Positions 42,649-55,151 of a stretch of 64,000 bases of DNA are shown piece after piece. Numbering within the stretch: position 1 is the first letter of the stretch; the number at the start of each line of letters is the position of its first letter. Source of the stretch: Dioscorea cayenensis subsp. rotundata (taxonomy: Eukaryota > Streptophyta > Magnoliopsida > Dioscoreales > Dioscoreaceae). The stretch covers positions 496,001-560,000 of the forward strand of contig NC_052489.1 of NCBI RefSeq assembly GCF_009730915.1, written 5' to 3'. Below the pieces are notes generated by a model. The model was not told the DNA's origin. It saw only the letters and a program-made list of their open reading frames with translations, and searched no databases. Made by a program: the position numbers and the translations under genes.

Positions 42649-42678
42649 TTTCATTTCATTTCATTTCATTTCATTTCA
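42649..42678 (+). repeat. (TTTCA)6 pentanucleotide repeat
   Basis: Six perfect TTTCA units in tandem. Confidence 0.88.
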
Positions 42679-43641
42679 GGACCACCACCACTATTTATAT
42701 TATAAGTATATATATATATATATATATGTGTGTGTATGTATGTATGTAAAACAGTAAACTATTAAGGTACTAATTAATCATGGAATATTAATTCTTGGAA
42801 ATTAATGTTCTTCTTGCACATACACTATATATATATATATACTAAGAGAGAGAGAGAATGTTGGGGAGATGATAAATATATATATATATATATATGATTG
42901 AAAAAATAATAGAGATTTGTGTTAAAGAGATCATTGAGTCCAAGGTCAAATGCATATCCACCAAATTAAACAAAAGGAGATACATGCATCTAATAACATG
43001 CATGGTGACATATTCCAAGAATTTTAACAAACTAATTAAACCTTCGATTCAAATTCTAATGAAAATCATATAAAATTTCTACAACTTATATAATAGTTTA
43101 AAACAAATATTCAAACTCTCACAATAATCAAGATAATAGATTCATGCATGAGCCCACAGCAACTTTTTAAAAATAAAAATTTTAATTATATGTAACTCTC
43201 ATAACTCTCATATATAATTAAAATGAATGGGAAATCATCTCTTTCTCACACGCATACAAACAAACTGAATCCAAATGGAGAAACGTGCATCAAGACATGG
43301 AATTTTGACCTATGGTCAAAGACCAAAGGCCACGGATGCCTAAACGGGCATATATTCCCTTAGACAACTAGTGTAGGTGTAGCTTAACTTAGGTTTTTTG
43401 ACTTATTTTGTTATTCTAAAACATGTACATAAATATATAGTACTGTTGAACAAGATGCATGCATGCACTCGTTGAGTAGGACTGCATGCGTGATCATCAC
43501 ATGATCACAATTAATCTCACACATATGTATATATATGCATGGTACTCACACATGCACATAAGAACTCATGCATGCAGTTGCATGCATTAGTGTTTCTATG
43601 TTGTAAGTACTAGCTAGCTAGCTAGTCTATACTGTGGTACG

Positions 43642-43646
<5 letters not shown>

Positions 43647-43681
<35 letters not shown>
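43647..43681 (+). repeat. (TA)n microsatellite
   Basis: About seventeen perfect TA units, the longest TA run in the window. Confidence 0.85.
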
Positions 43682-43685
<4 letters not shown>

Positions 43686-45689
43686 GGGGTTGAGTCTTGA
43701 GATTATAAAGAAAAGGAAATCACAAGTATTAGGAGGGTCAGTGAGAAGTGCATGCAGATCAGAAATGCAGATATTAAGCAGAGCTGAGTGACTGAGTCTG
43801 TTGTGAGAAATGTGAAGGGGGTTCATTCATACATTCATTCATTCATTCATTCACTCACTCATGAATATAAGAGAGGCTGGTCACGTGAATAGATGAGTAG
43901 ATGTTAATTATGAGACAAGACGAACAAGTGAAAGGATTGATGCATGCATGCAAGCACTGCAATCTGCATGGCAGTCCAATTTCAGTACACAATTATATAT
44001 ATATATATGTGTGTGTGTATATACATATCTCATGCATGATCTCATATATCTCTCGTTTGTATCCTACTCTTATGCATTGTGTGCTGTGTCCATATTGAGC
44101 AATGTGCATTTCTTGGCTGTCTTCTGTTTTTTCTGTTTTCTGGACATGATTGATGACACAATCACTCTGCAAGTTTTCAGTGTGATTTCACTTACTAACA
44201 TGCTTTTCCATTTCTTGCTAGCTGATCCATCCTACTATACTTCTATAGCAAATTAACCTGTTTCTTTATATATAGGTGAAAAAAATATATAAACCATAGT
44301 TTATTGAAGAAAATAAATTAACAACATATATATACAAGACTGGTGTGAGGAGCTAACAAACTACACTAGTGCAAAAAAAAATCCACCGGAAGTGGAATGA
44401 AAAAGAAGAACATAAGATAACCACAATAAGAAAAACACAACAAAAGATGCAAAAACAATGATTGTCATGAAATGCAAGAACAAACATAAGATCATGACAC
44501 TTCAAAGAATACCATGTTCTTGATCAGTCCAAAACGGGCTTTTTGATTCAGCTGGGTGGGAGCTAACAAAGCTGAGATTTTTTTCTAATCAGTAAGATAA
44601 TTTCTTCAAGTTTGGCTTTTTAGGCCACCGAAGCTGCATAAATTCAAACAATTCGTCTTAACTTTGATGAATTTCACCAATTATTGAAAGATATGAAAAT
44701 GCATTTGTTTTTCAGGCCAAATGTTCCAATAAATTGCACATAAATGATCATCTAAAATTGGGGTGCTAATTCGATCTCATCTCATTGATCAAACATTATT
44801 AAGGATAGACGGAGTGTATGGGATCCATCATTAAAATCTTATTGCCCCAGTAAACCAGTTGAAAATCTTAATTTTGTGCAAACACATTTTTTTACAAAGT
44901 TTCACTTATCCAACATCTAAGATTGTCATTATTCAAAGAATTATAAAAAGATTTGACTGAGAAACTACTATGTTTTTATCCCAACTTCAAGTATTATAAT
45001 CCGAACCCTCGATCGGCAAATGTGAAGGTGATTACAAAGTTCAACATGACCATTGTTAGACACTAGAGGCCTACTGTAGCTAAAACTCAAACACCGTGAC
45101 ATAAGTGTTCTGCCACGTAGTTATTCATTTTCATCATATAACCATAGATAGATATATATATATTTGTGAAGATATATATAATTTAATTTTCAAAAAGACC
45201 ATACTATTTCTCTCTTTTTAAAAGTCAAGCCCCATATCATGTCAATCGTTTGAGCATGCTATTGAAATTTCAACTCTCTTAATTCAATGCATACAAGTAG
45301 TTCAATATATATAAAACCTTGTGGCACACATGAAAGTTTTTATGTGAGAACTGAATGTAACTTTTGGATTGGAACTAATGAAACCATTGACTTTTATATT
45401 AATTCCATTTTAAACGTTATTCATTATTTTTGTATGAAGAAAATAAAAGTCCAATCAACATAAAAACCTTTCATACTCTTCATGTCATATGGCTTTTATG
45501 TTTACTTGCATATTATATATTCCTTAATTATAAAACTTGCTTTTTATGTGTCAATAATATACACACACACTGACACACATATAGCCAGATACAATGTTTT
45601 TAGTTTAATATATTTAAATAATAAATTAAAAATTGGTTAGTAAAGGAAATTAATAATTAGTAAGATAAACATGATTTCTTTTCGGCGAA

Positions 45690-46075
45690 GGAAGGAAGGA
45701 GGGTAAGTTCACCGTCGGAGTCTGGTCACCGCTCTGACAGAGAACCCACGAGATGCATGTCCAGAGAACCATGACGCAATCGAACGGGCACGAATCTCAA
45801 AACTCCACGTGGTCGTATATCTCTGGTCTTCATGCAGCTCTGACGGCGCCCAGGTGGGCCTCACTGTTCCGCTTACGTGGCAACGTGTCAGTGGCCTTCT
45901 GGAGTGCTGTGATGACGTCAGCGGAGCACGGAAGACTAGGATGTACTTCCGTCGTGTTGCACCGCAGGTCCACCGCACCGCCCACAGTGACGTTGACTGG
46001 TCAATGGAGGAAATGGGCCTGGTAGTGGGCCCCACAACAATTTGGGCCCACAATACGAGAGTCTCTGTTTGATGG
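45690..46075. promoter_or_regulatory. GC-rich, ACGT-dense promoter-like island without a gene
   Basis: A sharply bounded GC-rich patch of about 380 bases in AT-rich DNA. It carries CCACGTGG (45805-45812), TACGTGGCAACGTGTCA (about 45874-45890), TGACGTCA (45913-45920), TGACGTTGAC with a nearby TGGTCAA (about 45988-46004), and three TGGGCC-type sites (46014, 46025 and 46043). These match bZIP/G-box, as-1/CRE, W-box and TCP site II motifs. Open frames of about 90-120 aa on both strands overlap each other and resemble no known family, so I read them as a by-product of composition. Confidence 0.5.
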
Positions 46076-46660
46076 GTCATTTGAGAATGAAAACAAAACT
46101 GAACATAAAAGGGATTTATAAATATATATAATTTTCTTTTTCTTTTTATTTTCTTTTTCGGAATAGATATAAAGCATTTTATTAAAATTAAATTAAATAA
46201 ATACTATAGATACACACATGTATATATGTATTATATTTAAAAAAATATTATTAATAAATATAAATCATTCATTTTCTCAATTTAAATGTTCTGCCAATCA
46301 AGTGGCGAAACAAAGAAGACAAGAACTTAATGTAATTATATTTTAATAATTTTTTAAATAGTTTGGTTTTTCAATTATTTTAAAATAATCTATATATGAT
46401 GGCAAAAAAAAACATGGTGTGAGTTGGTATAACCACAATGAGCTTTTGGTCCAATGACATTCATCTCACTCTGAAATGCATTGGTTCGTGAGTAACGAGT
46501 CTCTTGTTGTAAGTGCGGATATGCAATTTAAATTTTGTGTCAGCCGGATAAGAACACATGACTGAAACGTTTGATTTTTAATGATGCACACATCCTTGAT
46601 TGTACATGTGCTTATTGTATTCATTATATATATATAACCTCCGAATGTAATATTATGCTC

Positions 46661-46739
46661 AAAATCATTCACTAAATTGTTCTTTTTTATTAATAATAGT
46701 GGTTTATCCACTTTTTTTTTTTAAAAATCATTCACTAAA
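46661..46739 (-). mobile_element. Short 5'-truncated retroposon insert with 16-bp duplication
   Basis: AAAATCATTCACTAAA occurs at 46661-46676 and again at 46724-46739. Between them are 47 bases containing GGTTTATCC and a T-run, a tail shared with the SINE-like pieces at 11.6 and 12.56 kb. This fits a severely truncated insertion. Confidence 0.55.
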
Positions 46740-47051
46740 ACCAAATGAAATTAACAAGGCTAGTTGTACATAGTTGAATGAAAATTACAACCAAGCAAAA
46801 TGTTATGGAAAAAAAGTAATGTTGAATTATATAAAACTAGAAGAATAAAAGAAATAAAAACATACATTAAAAATTGAAAGAGAAGGCAAAGAAGTCTGAT
46901 AATTAGGGTCCTACTTTGATTGAGATACAAATTTCTATTAAATGGGAATTTCCTAGAAGCATGCAGCTTAGTAAAATAAACTAATAAAATTTTCATAATT
47001 TTGACTTTTTTTTTTTTTCTTAAATAATAATTAAAAAAAAGTTTAATTAGA

Positions 47052-49437
47052 CTAGGCAGCCATCATCATCCTGACAAATTCTTCATAATTCACTTGACCA
47101 TCACCATCCAAATCAGCTTCCCTTATCATCTGTTCAACCTCTTCATCAGTTAATTTCTCCCCCAGATTTATCATCACATTCCTTAACTGCATTTTCATCA
47201 CAAATACAAATTATTAATAATACTAATTAGTATTATTATAATAAATAATATAAATGAAAAGTCAGTAAAAGTTTTTTTTTAAAAAAAAAAAACACAACTA
47301 GATGAAGATTTTCTTTTCAAACCATTACAAAGCTGTGTAGTCGCTCAGGTAGTTCTGTAAAAAATATATTTACTTATAATTTTTTACGAGATATTATTAT
47401 TTTTTTACATGCTCCTCTGGTGGAACTTCAACTTAAAAAATTTTGTTTTTCCATTAATCTTGGAATAATGGGAAAAGGAAAAAATAAACGGCAAGCGTAA
47501 ATATAGGAATTATACAGTTGAACGTTGAGTATAAGAGTATATGAACAAATAACTATGTCATTATAATTACAAAATAAATTGTATTAAAGTTTTGAAATTG
47601 CATAGTCACGTTGGCCCAGTAAAAAGTGTTTGTATAAAACATTCAAAAGATCCTAAGTTTAAATTTTACTAGACGCAATAGTGATAACGGTCCCGGTTGT
47701 GAGTTCAAGTGTGCAATTTGAACTCCGCATTACTAGGTGAAGGGACACGAGTTGGGTTTATAATTCATACCCCGTATCATCGAGTGAGGGCACATGCGCT
47801 AAACTTGCAACCTGAACTCCGCGTCACCGAGTGAAGGCATATGAGTTGAATGTTAAATTTTCGGTTTGTGTGCATGGCCTTTATAGTGTTTATCATATTT
47901 GCTATATATATATATATATAGAACAACCTTTGAGCCCAAAGAGGTTAAAAAAATTATTTATGCAACTTAAAAATTTAATAACTCATAATAGCTAATTATT
48001 ATGTTAATTAATATGAATAGCATCTTGATTAAGGGCATGATTAATAAAGAAATTAATTATTAAATAATCACCTCACTAGCTGAGATGTACCCATTTTGGT
48101 CTTTGTCAAACACTTTGAATGCCTCTTTCAGCTCTTCCTCTGCATCAGTCTCCTACATACATAAATACATGCAAATTTCACCTCAAACGTTTACGTACCT
48201 TTTTTTTTAAAAAAAAATTAGTTACTTATATACCTCCCTACTCAAAGCAAAATTTTAATTAACAAGATTATATATATATATATATATGATAAGATAAAAA
48301 ATCTAGACTTATATATTCAGCTCAAGTTATTTTGATACGTTTTTTGATAATCGATCTATTTTAACTATCTTTGTTACAAGTAACATTTTAAATCATATTA
48401 GATGTAAACTAAATAAATTATATAAGTCTGGTTCAACACATAAGCTTAAGTTAATAGAATGAAAATTTCAAACTTATATAATCAAATCTAGTTTTTTTTT
48501 AATTAATATTAATTTTTTTAATATATATTAAAATATATAAAAGAAAAATCATATATATATATATATAGAAATTAAAGTTAATAATAGAAGTACCTTCATT
48601 TTTCTAGCCATGAGATGCAAGAACTCAGAGAATTCAATGGTGCCATTGCCATCAGAGTCCACCTCACTTATCATATCATGGAGCTCTTCTTCCGTTGGAT
48701 TTTTGGCCCAAGTGATTTAATCACAGTGGCCAATTCATCAAGTGTGATGCACCCTATATATATATATATATATATATTAATTGTTATACACCAACTAAAC
48801 AATCTTATTAAAATTAACATTAATATTAAATACTTTGTTATTAATGAAAAAAAAACTTGATTAAATATATATAAGTATATAAAGACTAGAAAGAAAAATA
48901 TCACATTTTAGTCAAATGGGGATTTGTAGGGTCCACACAAGTCTTGCCCAATAATATATATATATATATATACATAAATATAATATGTATACTATTCCTA
49001 TAATATGTGGAAGGCTTGACCTTTGAGCATTTCAATGCTAAGCAATTTTATAATAAAATTTAAAGTATTTTTGGGACAGCTAATATATGAGCACATTCAA
49101 CTAGCAATAATAATACCATAATAATACTATAAACACTATACTTCTTGATCAAAATTGGTTATCAAACTCAATAATCAAAACAAAGTGTAAGTGTGTGTGT
49201 GTGTGTGTATATATATAGCATGGAATCAAAAAGAGAGAAAAATAACATGAAAGCACAATAACAACAAGAAGAAGATATATGATCAAAATGATATATATAT
49301 ATATATATGATGAAAGTAAGGAAGGAGAGAAACAAATAAAAATCATGAGAAATTAAGAACGTACCATCTCCATCCTTGTCAAAGAGGCAGAAGGCCTCTT
49401 GGAACTCAGAGATCTGTTCTTCAGACAAGAGATCCAT
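47052..49437 (-). pseudogene. Calmodulin-like protein (CML8/CML11 type) with exon 2 frameshift
   Basis: Calcium sensor with four EF-hands. Exons on the - strand: 49437-49365, 48753-48594, 48152-48072 and 47186-47052. Loops read [36 protein letters not shown] and [12 protein letters not shown], all with intact calcium ligands. The N-terminus [20 protein letters not shown] and the link [15 protein letters not shown] match the plant CML8/CML11 group; expected length is about 149 aa. Exon 2 is 160 bases where the frame needs 158 or 161. After ATVIKSLG the frame slips at the GGGCC-AAAAA runs (forward 48700-48709). The direct frame stops at 48671 after 51 aa, leaving only EF-hand 1 whole. All else is clean, so this is a young lesion or a sequencing error at two homopolymers. 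If an error, the gene is an ordinary functional CML. Confidence 0.85.
47712..47853. repeat. Degenerate three-unit repeat in CML intron 3
   Basis: Three related units of about 45-50 bases begin near 47712, 47762 and 47807. The first and third share GAACTCCGC and GTGAAGG..CA..AGTTG. A fourth relative seems to lie outside the gene near 46530. Confidence 0.5.
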
Positions 49438-52189
49438 CAGAGCTTCTTTAATTTGATGAAATGAAAAATAAGAGAAACAAAAATAAAAAGTAATTATAAT
49501 TAGGAAAGCAGAAGGAAAGAGAGATGAAGAAACAAAGATGGCCCTTGGCCTCCTTTTTGTAGGCTTGAGAAAGGCAAGCTCTCTCTCTTTGAGGTATGTC
49601 TTTGACTTTTTAGGCTTGCCAGTCAACAAGGGTAGTTTTGTAATTTTATAGGGAAGTGGGTTTCATGTTCTTCTAGATTTTTAAGTAATTTTACCTATTA
49701 GTTATACATAATTTTTCTTTAACCATTTTCTTAGTAAGAGAAATTATGAGAAGAATACACAAGTGTTTCCTTTTGGACTAGTCTAAGCTCAACCAAGAAA
49801 GACCATGACTATACTTATGTGATAATTTCACCTTAATTCTTGTGTTATTTCCATGATAAATTAATATTCATAAATTTTTTTTAATGGAGTATCATTGTTT
49901 AATTCTTAATTTATAATTAAAGAAAGTAGTATTTTAATCCGAGTATGAGAAAAATACAATTAAAGCAATGTTGGAGAAAAATAAGAAAAGTCTTTTGTAT
50001 TAATTATCAAAAGGAATGATATTGATTTGTTGGTCTTTCAAAGTTTTCAATTGACTAGCTAACTAATTTAATATTTTAATGTAGTAATTTAATTTATTTT
50101 AATTTTTTTAGAGTAAATTCACGATAAGTTGGAGTATATACTCTAAATAATTTTTTGAAATAATTTTGTTTAATTTTATTAAAATATGCATGAAAAAGAA
50201 AGTAAAAGATTTTGATTTGGTCCAAAATGAAATGAAAGTGTTTACTCGGTGCAAAGACTATGTTTTTTAAAGTATTTGAAGACAATGACTAATAAATTAT
50301 GTTCCTCAAAATTGAGATGCATTCTATAAACATGAACTTATGCATGGACCAAATCAATATATTGGAATTTATTCCTTTCCTAAGTTCATACTTCATACCT
50401 AATGTTTTCTATCTATCTATCAATCACTTGTTTTTATAATTCACTATTCCTTTTCACCAAATATTCTCAATATATATCTATATATATATATCTGTGTGTG
50501 TGCATGCAACATCCACAAAATGTTAGACAATTTTTTAATTAAATAAATGATTTATTGATTAAATCAAAGCATTGAAATGTAAAATTTAAAACTATGATAT
50601 ATAATAGCATGCATCATTCTAATTGGAATATAGTTCAATGTTGTTTGGAATAGTAGGTTGTTGATGCAACTAATGCCAATTTAATTAAATAAAATATAAT
50701 TATCTTTTTATATCATTCCATGAATTATTTATCACGGATAGATGAACTTACACGATCATAAAAGTATTTAAAATTTAATATAAAAATATATATATATAAT
50801 ATTATCATTAAGTTATGCAAATGGTTTTGAACTTCAATTAATTACTTTCCGCCGAAATTATCACTACGGCTGAACAAATTCACACAATATCAAATAAATA
50901 GTTTATTTTTTTCTTTATTTATTCATTTAAGATCATGTATGGTCAAAAGAAGTGCATTCATAATTCTTACTTTTTAAGCACATATTTTATAAATATAGTT
51001 TTATAAAAAATAATATTATATAATATTATTGAGTACGATTAACAAAAATTTCAACAAATGGAAAGAAATAAAAGTTGTTTGGTATTATAGTTTCATAATA
51101 CCCGGTCATGGTACTCTCACACTCTCTCTCTATATATATACATTAATTACAAATATTACAATAAAATGAAAATAAGCATTTCTTTACCTTATACGAATTT
51201 TTATGTAAAATGTGATTTAAAACTTTGCAGAGCATATATGTAATATTAATAATTTGAAAAAAAAAAAACAGAAGATTTTTCTTTGAAAAATGAATAAGAA
51301 TTTTGATCCATATGTACACATACAAATATGGCCTCTTCATAATATTATATATTAAAAAAAATCATCTTATTTGTGTGTGTATATAAATATAAAGCAAATT
51401 GGCTGAATTTTTTTTGTGTAATTAATTTTATCATTCGTATTTTTAAAATATTTTAAAATACGAGTTTTTTTGACAAACCGAAACAAATCACATGTGCATA
51501 GAAGTTAATCTCTTGATATGCTTGTATCTTCATTTTTGTTTAAATTAAAATTTAAATCAGTCTCCACAGTAAGACATAAATACCTTTGGCAAAAATATTT
51601 AGAACTGATTGATTAAGAGTTGGTTGTCTATTTTAAAATGTGTCATCATCAGTAGGTCTACCCAAAAATTTTAAAATTTTTATTTTTTGAAAATTATTAA
51701 ATATATAACTGTGTTTTTCTAACTTCCAAAATTATTAAACAATAATATGTTATTAAAATTACAGATATTAACAAAAATTTCACAAACTCTGTAAACCATT
51801 TTATTTATTTTTGAATAAATTATTTATTTTATTATTTATTGAAACATTCATCCATATTTTTATATATACTATATAAATAAAGATCATTCATATGTGGACG
51901 TCCATAGATTAAAAAAATCTATAGATACCCATTATAAGTTATTGGATCTTGATCCAATGGCCAATAGTATTGAACAGTAATTACTACAATAACAAATACA
52001 GTAATCATTGTTTGAAATAATACATCACACACTAATATTATTCATCAATATCCGTCAATTACAATCTAATAGTTGATAATTAGATGTCGATGGATTTTTT
52101 ATTTATGGACGTCTACAGATGATGTTTTGTCTATATATATATATTTTTACATAAACGCACATACACATGAGAGAAATGTTGAGTAATGA

Positions 52190-52530
52190 CCTTCGATGAC
52201 CGGTTCAAAAGGCTGTCAGCCGGTCGCCGGTCAAAATAATTGGGATTCCATGATGATGACGTTGTCAAGGGACTGAGGACTATTTACCGGCACGTGGCGT
52301 TTACGGATTGATGGTGTAGTATTCTTTTCAAGCGTGTTGAAACGGCATCTCATCCTCCTCGCTGTCCTCACACGTGCCACGCGCTTTCTCAGTTTCTTAT
52401 CCGCTTTTTACTACTACTACTTCCACAACTCTAGAGTCTAGTGCTTTCTTGACCAATCCTCGCACGTGCCACATCAATTGTTTTTCCTCAAGTCTATGGC
52501 TTCATTAAATTGTTTCCGCGTGGAAGGATT
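52190..52530. promoter_or_regulatory. G-box/ABRE cluster in intergenic DNA
   Basis: Three CACGTG cores, each flanked as CACGTGGC or its complement, lie at 52291, 52371 and 52463. TGATGACGTTGTCAAGG (about 52252-52270) adds another ACGT core. The island is richer in GC than its surroundings and lies about 2.8 kb from each flanking gene start. Such clusters bind bZIP or bHLH/PIF factors. The target gene is unknown. Confidence 0.5.
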
Positions 52531-53130
52531 TTTATAATAATATATAATAATAAATTTAAAATAAATAAATAAATAGTAGTTTTTGGAAAGCGATTAAAAA
52601 AAAAAATTGAAATCACAAGACTCAAGGTCTACTGCATGAGCTATTCATTGGAATGAAGGGATGGAAAACAAAAGAAACAACTGTTATTTGGTATTTAATA
52701 ATTTTTTGGAGTTATGATTATAAATTTTAAATAAGTTAAAAAAAATGAATGAACTACAATATATAAGAGAAAAAAGAAACAAAGATTACAAGACTCGAAG
52801 ATGATAATAATAAATAAATAAAAAAAATCCGTATAACAAAAAATAGATTATGACTTAAATAAAATATAAAGTGAGTACTATGTTTATTAAAAATAGATAA
52901 AGATTACAAATCTAAGTAAGAACAATAATAAGTTTTTGCTTATGATTATGATGTGGAGAAATTTTTGAAATAATTTAATTTATTTATATAACTTGTATTA
53001 AAAAGGGTCGTTAGAGAATAGTAATGGATGGGCCAGAGGATGTGGTATTTGATTGGGTGCAATGAGCTGTTTTGGCCCGCGAGTCATAAGAAATTGGCCC
53101 ATAGACATAAAAAATATTTCTTGGGGGGCT

Positions 53131-53763
53131 CAGTAGTTATCGAGCCCTAGGGCGATTTGACCCGGTCAGACTACGGGTCATGGGTCAATTGATTCAACCG
53201 TCGAGTCATTTGGGTCAATCTTTGAGTTGATAAAAATATTTTTAAAATATTATTTTTTTAAAATTATAAATTAGTTTTTAATTATATAATAATATATCAT
53301 AATAATATCCATGAATTATTAGTTATCAAATAAATAATTTGATGGAAAAAAATACAAAAATAATTGCTAATCTTTTGATTTGGAAGTAGTAGAAAAAGAG
53401 GAAAAAGCTCAAACTTCACATAATATCAATACATAACAATACTAATTCACAATAAAAGTTTTAAATTTATCATCAAACTATCAAACCAAACTCAATCCAA
53501 TATATAACCAAAGTTCAAAATTGAAATTACAAATCAACTCGGGTCAATTGGTTCGACCACGGGTCAATCTGGTTCGATCACGGGTCAATCGATCCCGATC
53601 ACTGGGTCAACCCGGGTCTAACCACCGGGCTCAAAGCGGGTCAATGTGGGTCGAACGGGTTGATTGCAGATAACCGGTCTAATTAAAAACCCGGACCGGT
53701 TGAGCAACGATCACCGGGTCATCCGGTCCCGACCACCGGGCCGGTCCGGGTTTGATAACTATG
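53131..53763. mobile_element. Probable MITE with GC-rich terminal arms
   Basis: The left end reads TAGTTATCGAGCCC at 53134; the right end, on the opposite strand, reads TAGTTATCAAACCCGG from 53761 inward. GC-rich arms built of GGGTCAA/ACCCGG words enclose an AT-rich core (about 53225-53530). No transposase frame is present. Elements with TAGTTATCAAACCCGG ends are widespread in plants; superfamily not assigned. A target duplication is not obvious. Confidence 0.55.
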
Positions 53764-55090
53764 GTTTTTCTTGCCACTTTTTATATGTATCTGTGTGTGT
53801 GTGTAATGTTGAAGCTAATGAATTTTTATTTATAGAAAATATTTTTAGTTCAAATTTAATGTTTAAATTGTTGCATGGCCTAGTGCAACTACTGAGTCAT
53901 TCGATCAATCAATGCACTTCAAGATCTAGACCGACAAGGTAATCATGAAGTTGATATGTTCACAATACAAACTCTTATATCGCTTATTTAATTTGCAAAT
54001 AAGATTATAATACAGTACAAAAATTTGTTTAAGTACAAGACAAATTGCTGAAAATCTTATTCTACCAAAATAATTATATAACTTTTTAACTGAGGGATAA
54101 CACAATTGAAATATAATTTTACATTTTATTAAAATAAAAAATTACATTGCCTACTTAGTGATCACCACTCAATTAAAAAATTTTCAAAAAAATTAAAAAA
54201 ATTATGTTTGGTAAAAAAATATTAATTAATATATTTTAAAATTTTTAAAAATATATAATTATGTCCTAATAATTCTACAGATTGTTAAAAAAATTAAACG
54301 ATGCCTATTAAAAATGAGAAAAAACTTTAAAATATTTTATATTGAGAGTATTTTTTTCAAAAAAACATAAGACTATAAAAATGGTATTATAGTAATTTAC
54401 CAGTACTTGTTTGAGTTAAAGAGAGAACAATACAAATATTTTCGTGCTGTCTACTTAATATCAACTAGAAAACATTACAAATATGTGTTGTACAACAAGC
54501 ATTTGTACTCGTATTGTACTCATTGTGTTATGATATATATATATATATGCAAATCAAACAAACTCGAAAAAATGATTTAACATGGTTGTTTTTTTTCCTC
54601 TTTTCTCTATTTTAAAGATAATAGTTAATTTTTTTTAAAAAAAAACTATGTTTTTTATATATACAATATTGTTGAAACATATTCTACTTATATATTTTTA
54701 TAAATGAGTAAATATCAATAAATAAATTACTAAACCTTTTTACACCCAAACAATTCATAAAAAAAAATTATAAAATAAAAATAAAATACTTAAAAAAAAT
54801 CAAAACAAACAGAAACATTCCTTAATTCTCCATTTTTTTTAAAAAAAGAAAAAGAAAAAGAACTTTTTTTTTTTGGCAGAAAAGACAAAATTTTCAAGAA
54901 AAAGAAAAAATATAAATAAACAAAAAGAATGAAACAAAAAATATCTTTGCCTTTTTTCTCTCTATTCTTCTTCGCCCTTTTTTCCCTCCCACCTTGAAAC
55001 AAGCGCGAGCGAGAGAGAGAGAGCTCGGTGCTACTCCGATGGTGGTGATCTGAGAACTGGATCTAGATCTCTTGCTTGTCTTCTATTTCA

Positions 55091-55151
55091 ATGGAAGAGA
55101 GGCCGTCGACGGGGTGGAGCTGTATCCATGGCTGTTGGTTGTGACCTGTGA
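55091..55151 (+). other. Two upstream ORFs in the G-gamma leader
   Basis: ATG at 55091 opens a 17-aa frame ending at 55144. ATG at 55128 opens a 7-aa frame ending at 55151, 14 bases before the main ATG. Both precede the main start and could lower or tune translation, if the transcript starts upstream of 55091. Confidence 0.5.

Larger units (their letters stand above)
42050..47051. other. 5-kb intergenic region downstream of YUCCA
   Basis: No protein gene seen. It contains (ATT)18 at 42231-42284, (TTTCA)6 at 42649-42678, (TA)17 at 43647-43681, a CATTC run at about 43825-43860, many CATGCA motifs at 42.98-44.04 kb, a GC-rich island at 45.7-46.07 kb, and retroposon-like pieces at 46.42-46.74 kb. 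The YUCCA and calmodulin-like genes are convergent here. Confidence 0.6.

Noticed and set aside
45709-46080. Protein gene in the GC-rich island (three overlapping frames up to 123 aa)
   Set aside because: Frames overlap on both strands, resemble no known family and lack splice context; the motif content fits regulatory DNA better.
53664-53942. 92-codon frame at the MITE right arm
   Set aside because: It runs across the repeat boundary and its residues follow the GGGTCAA word repeats.
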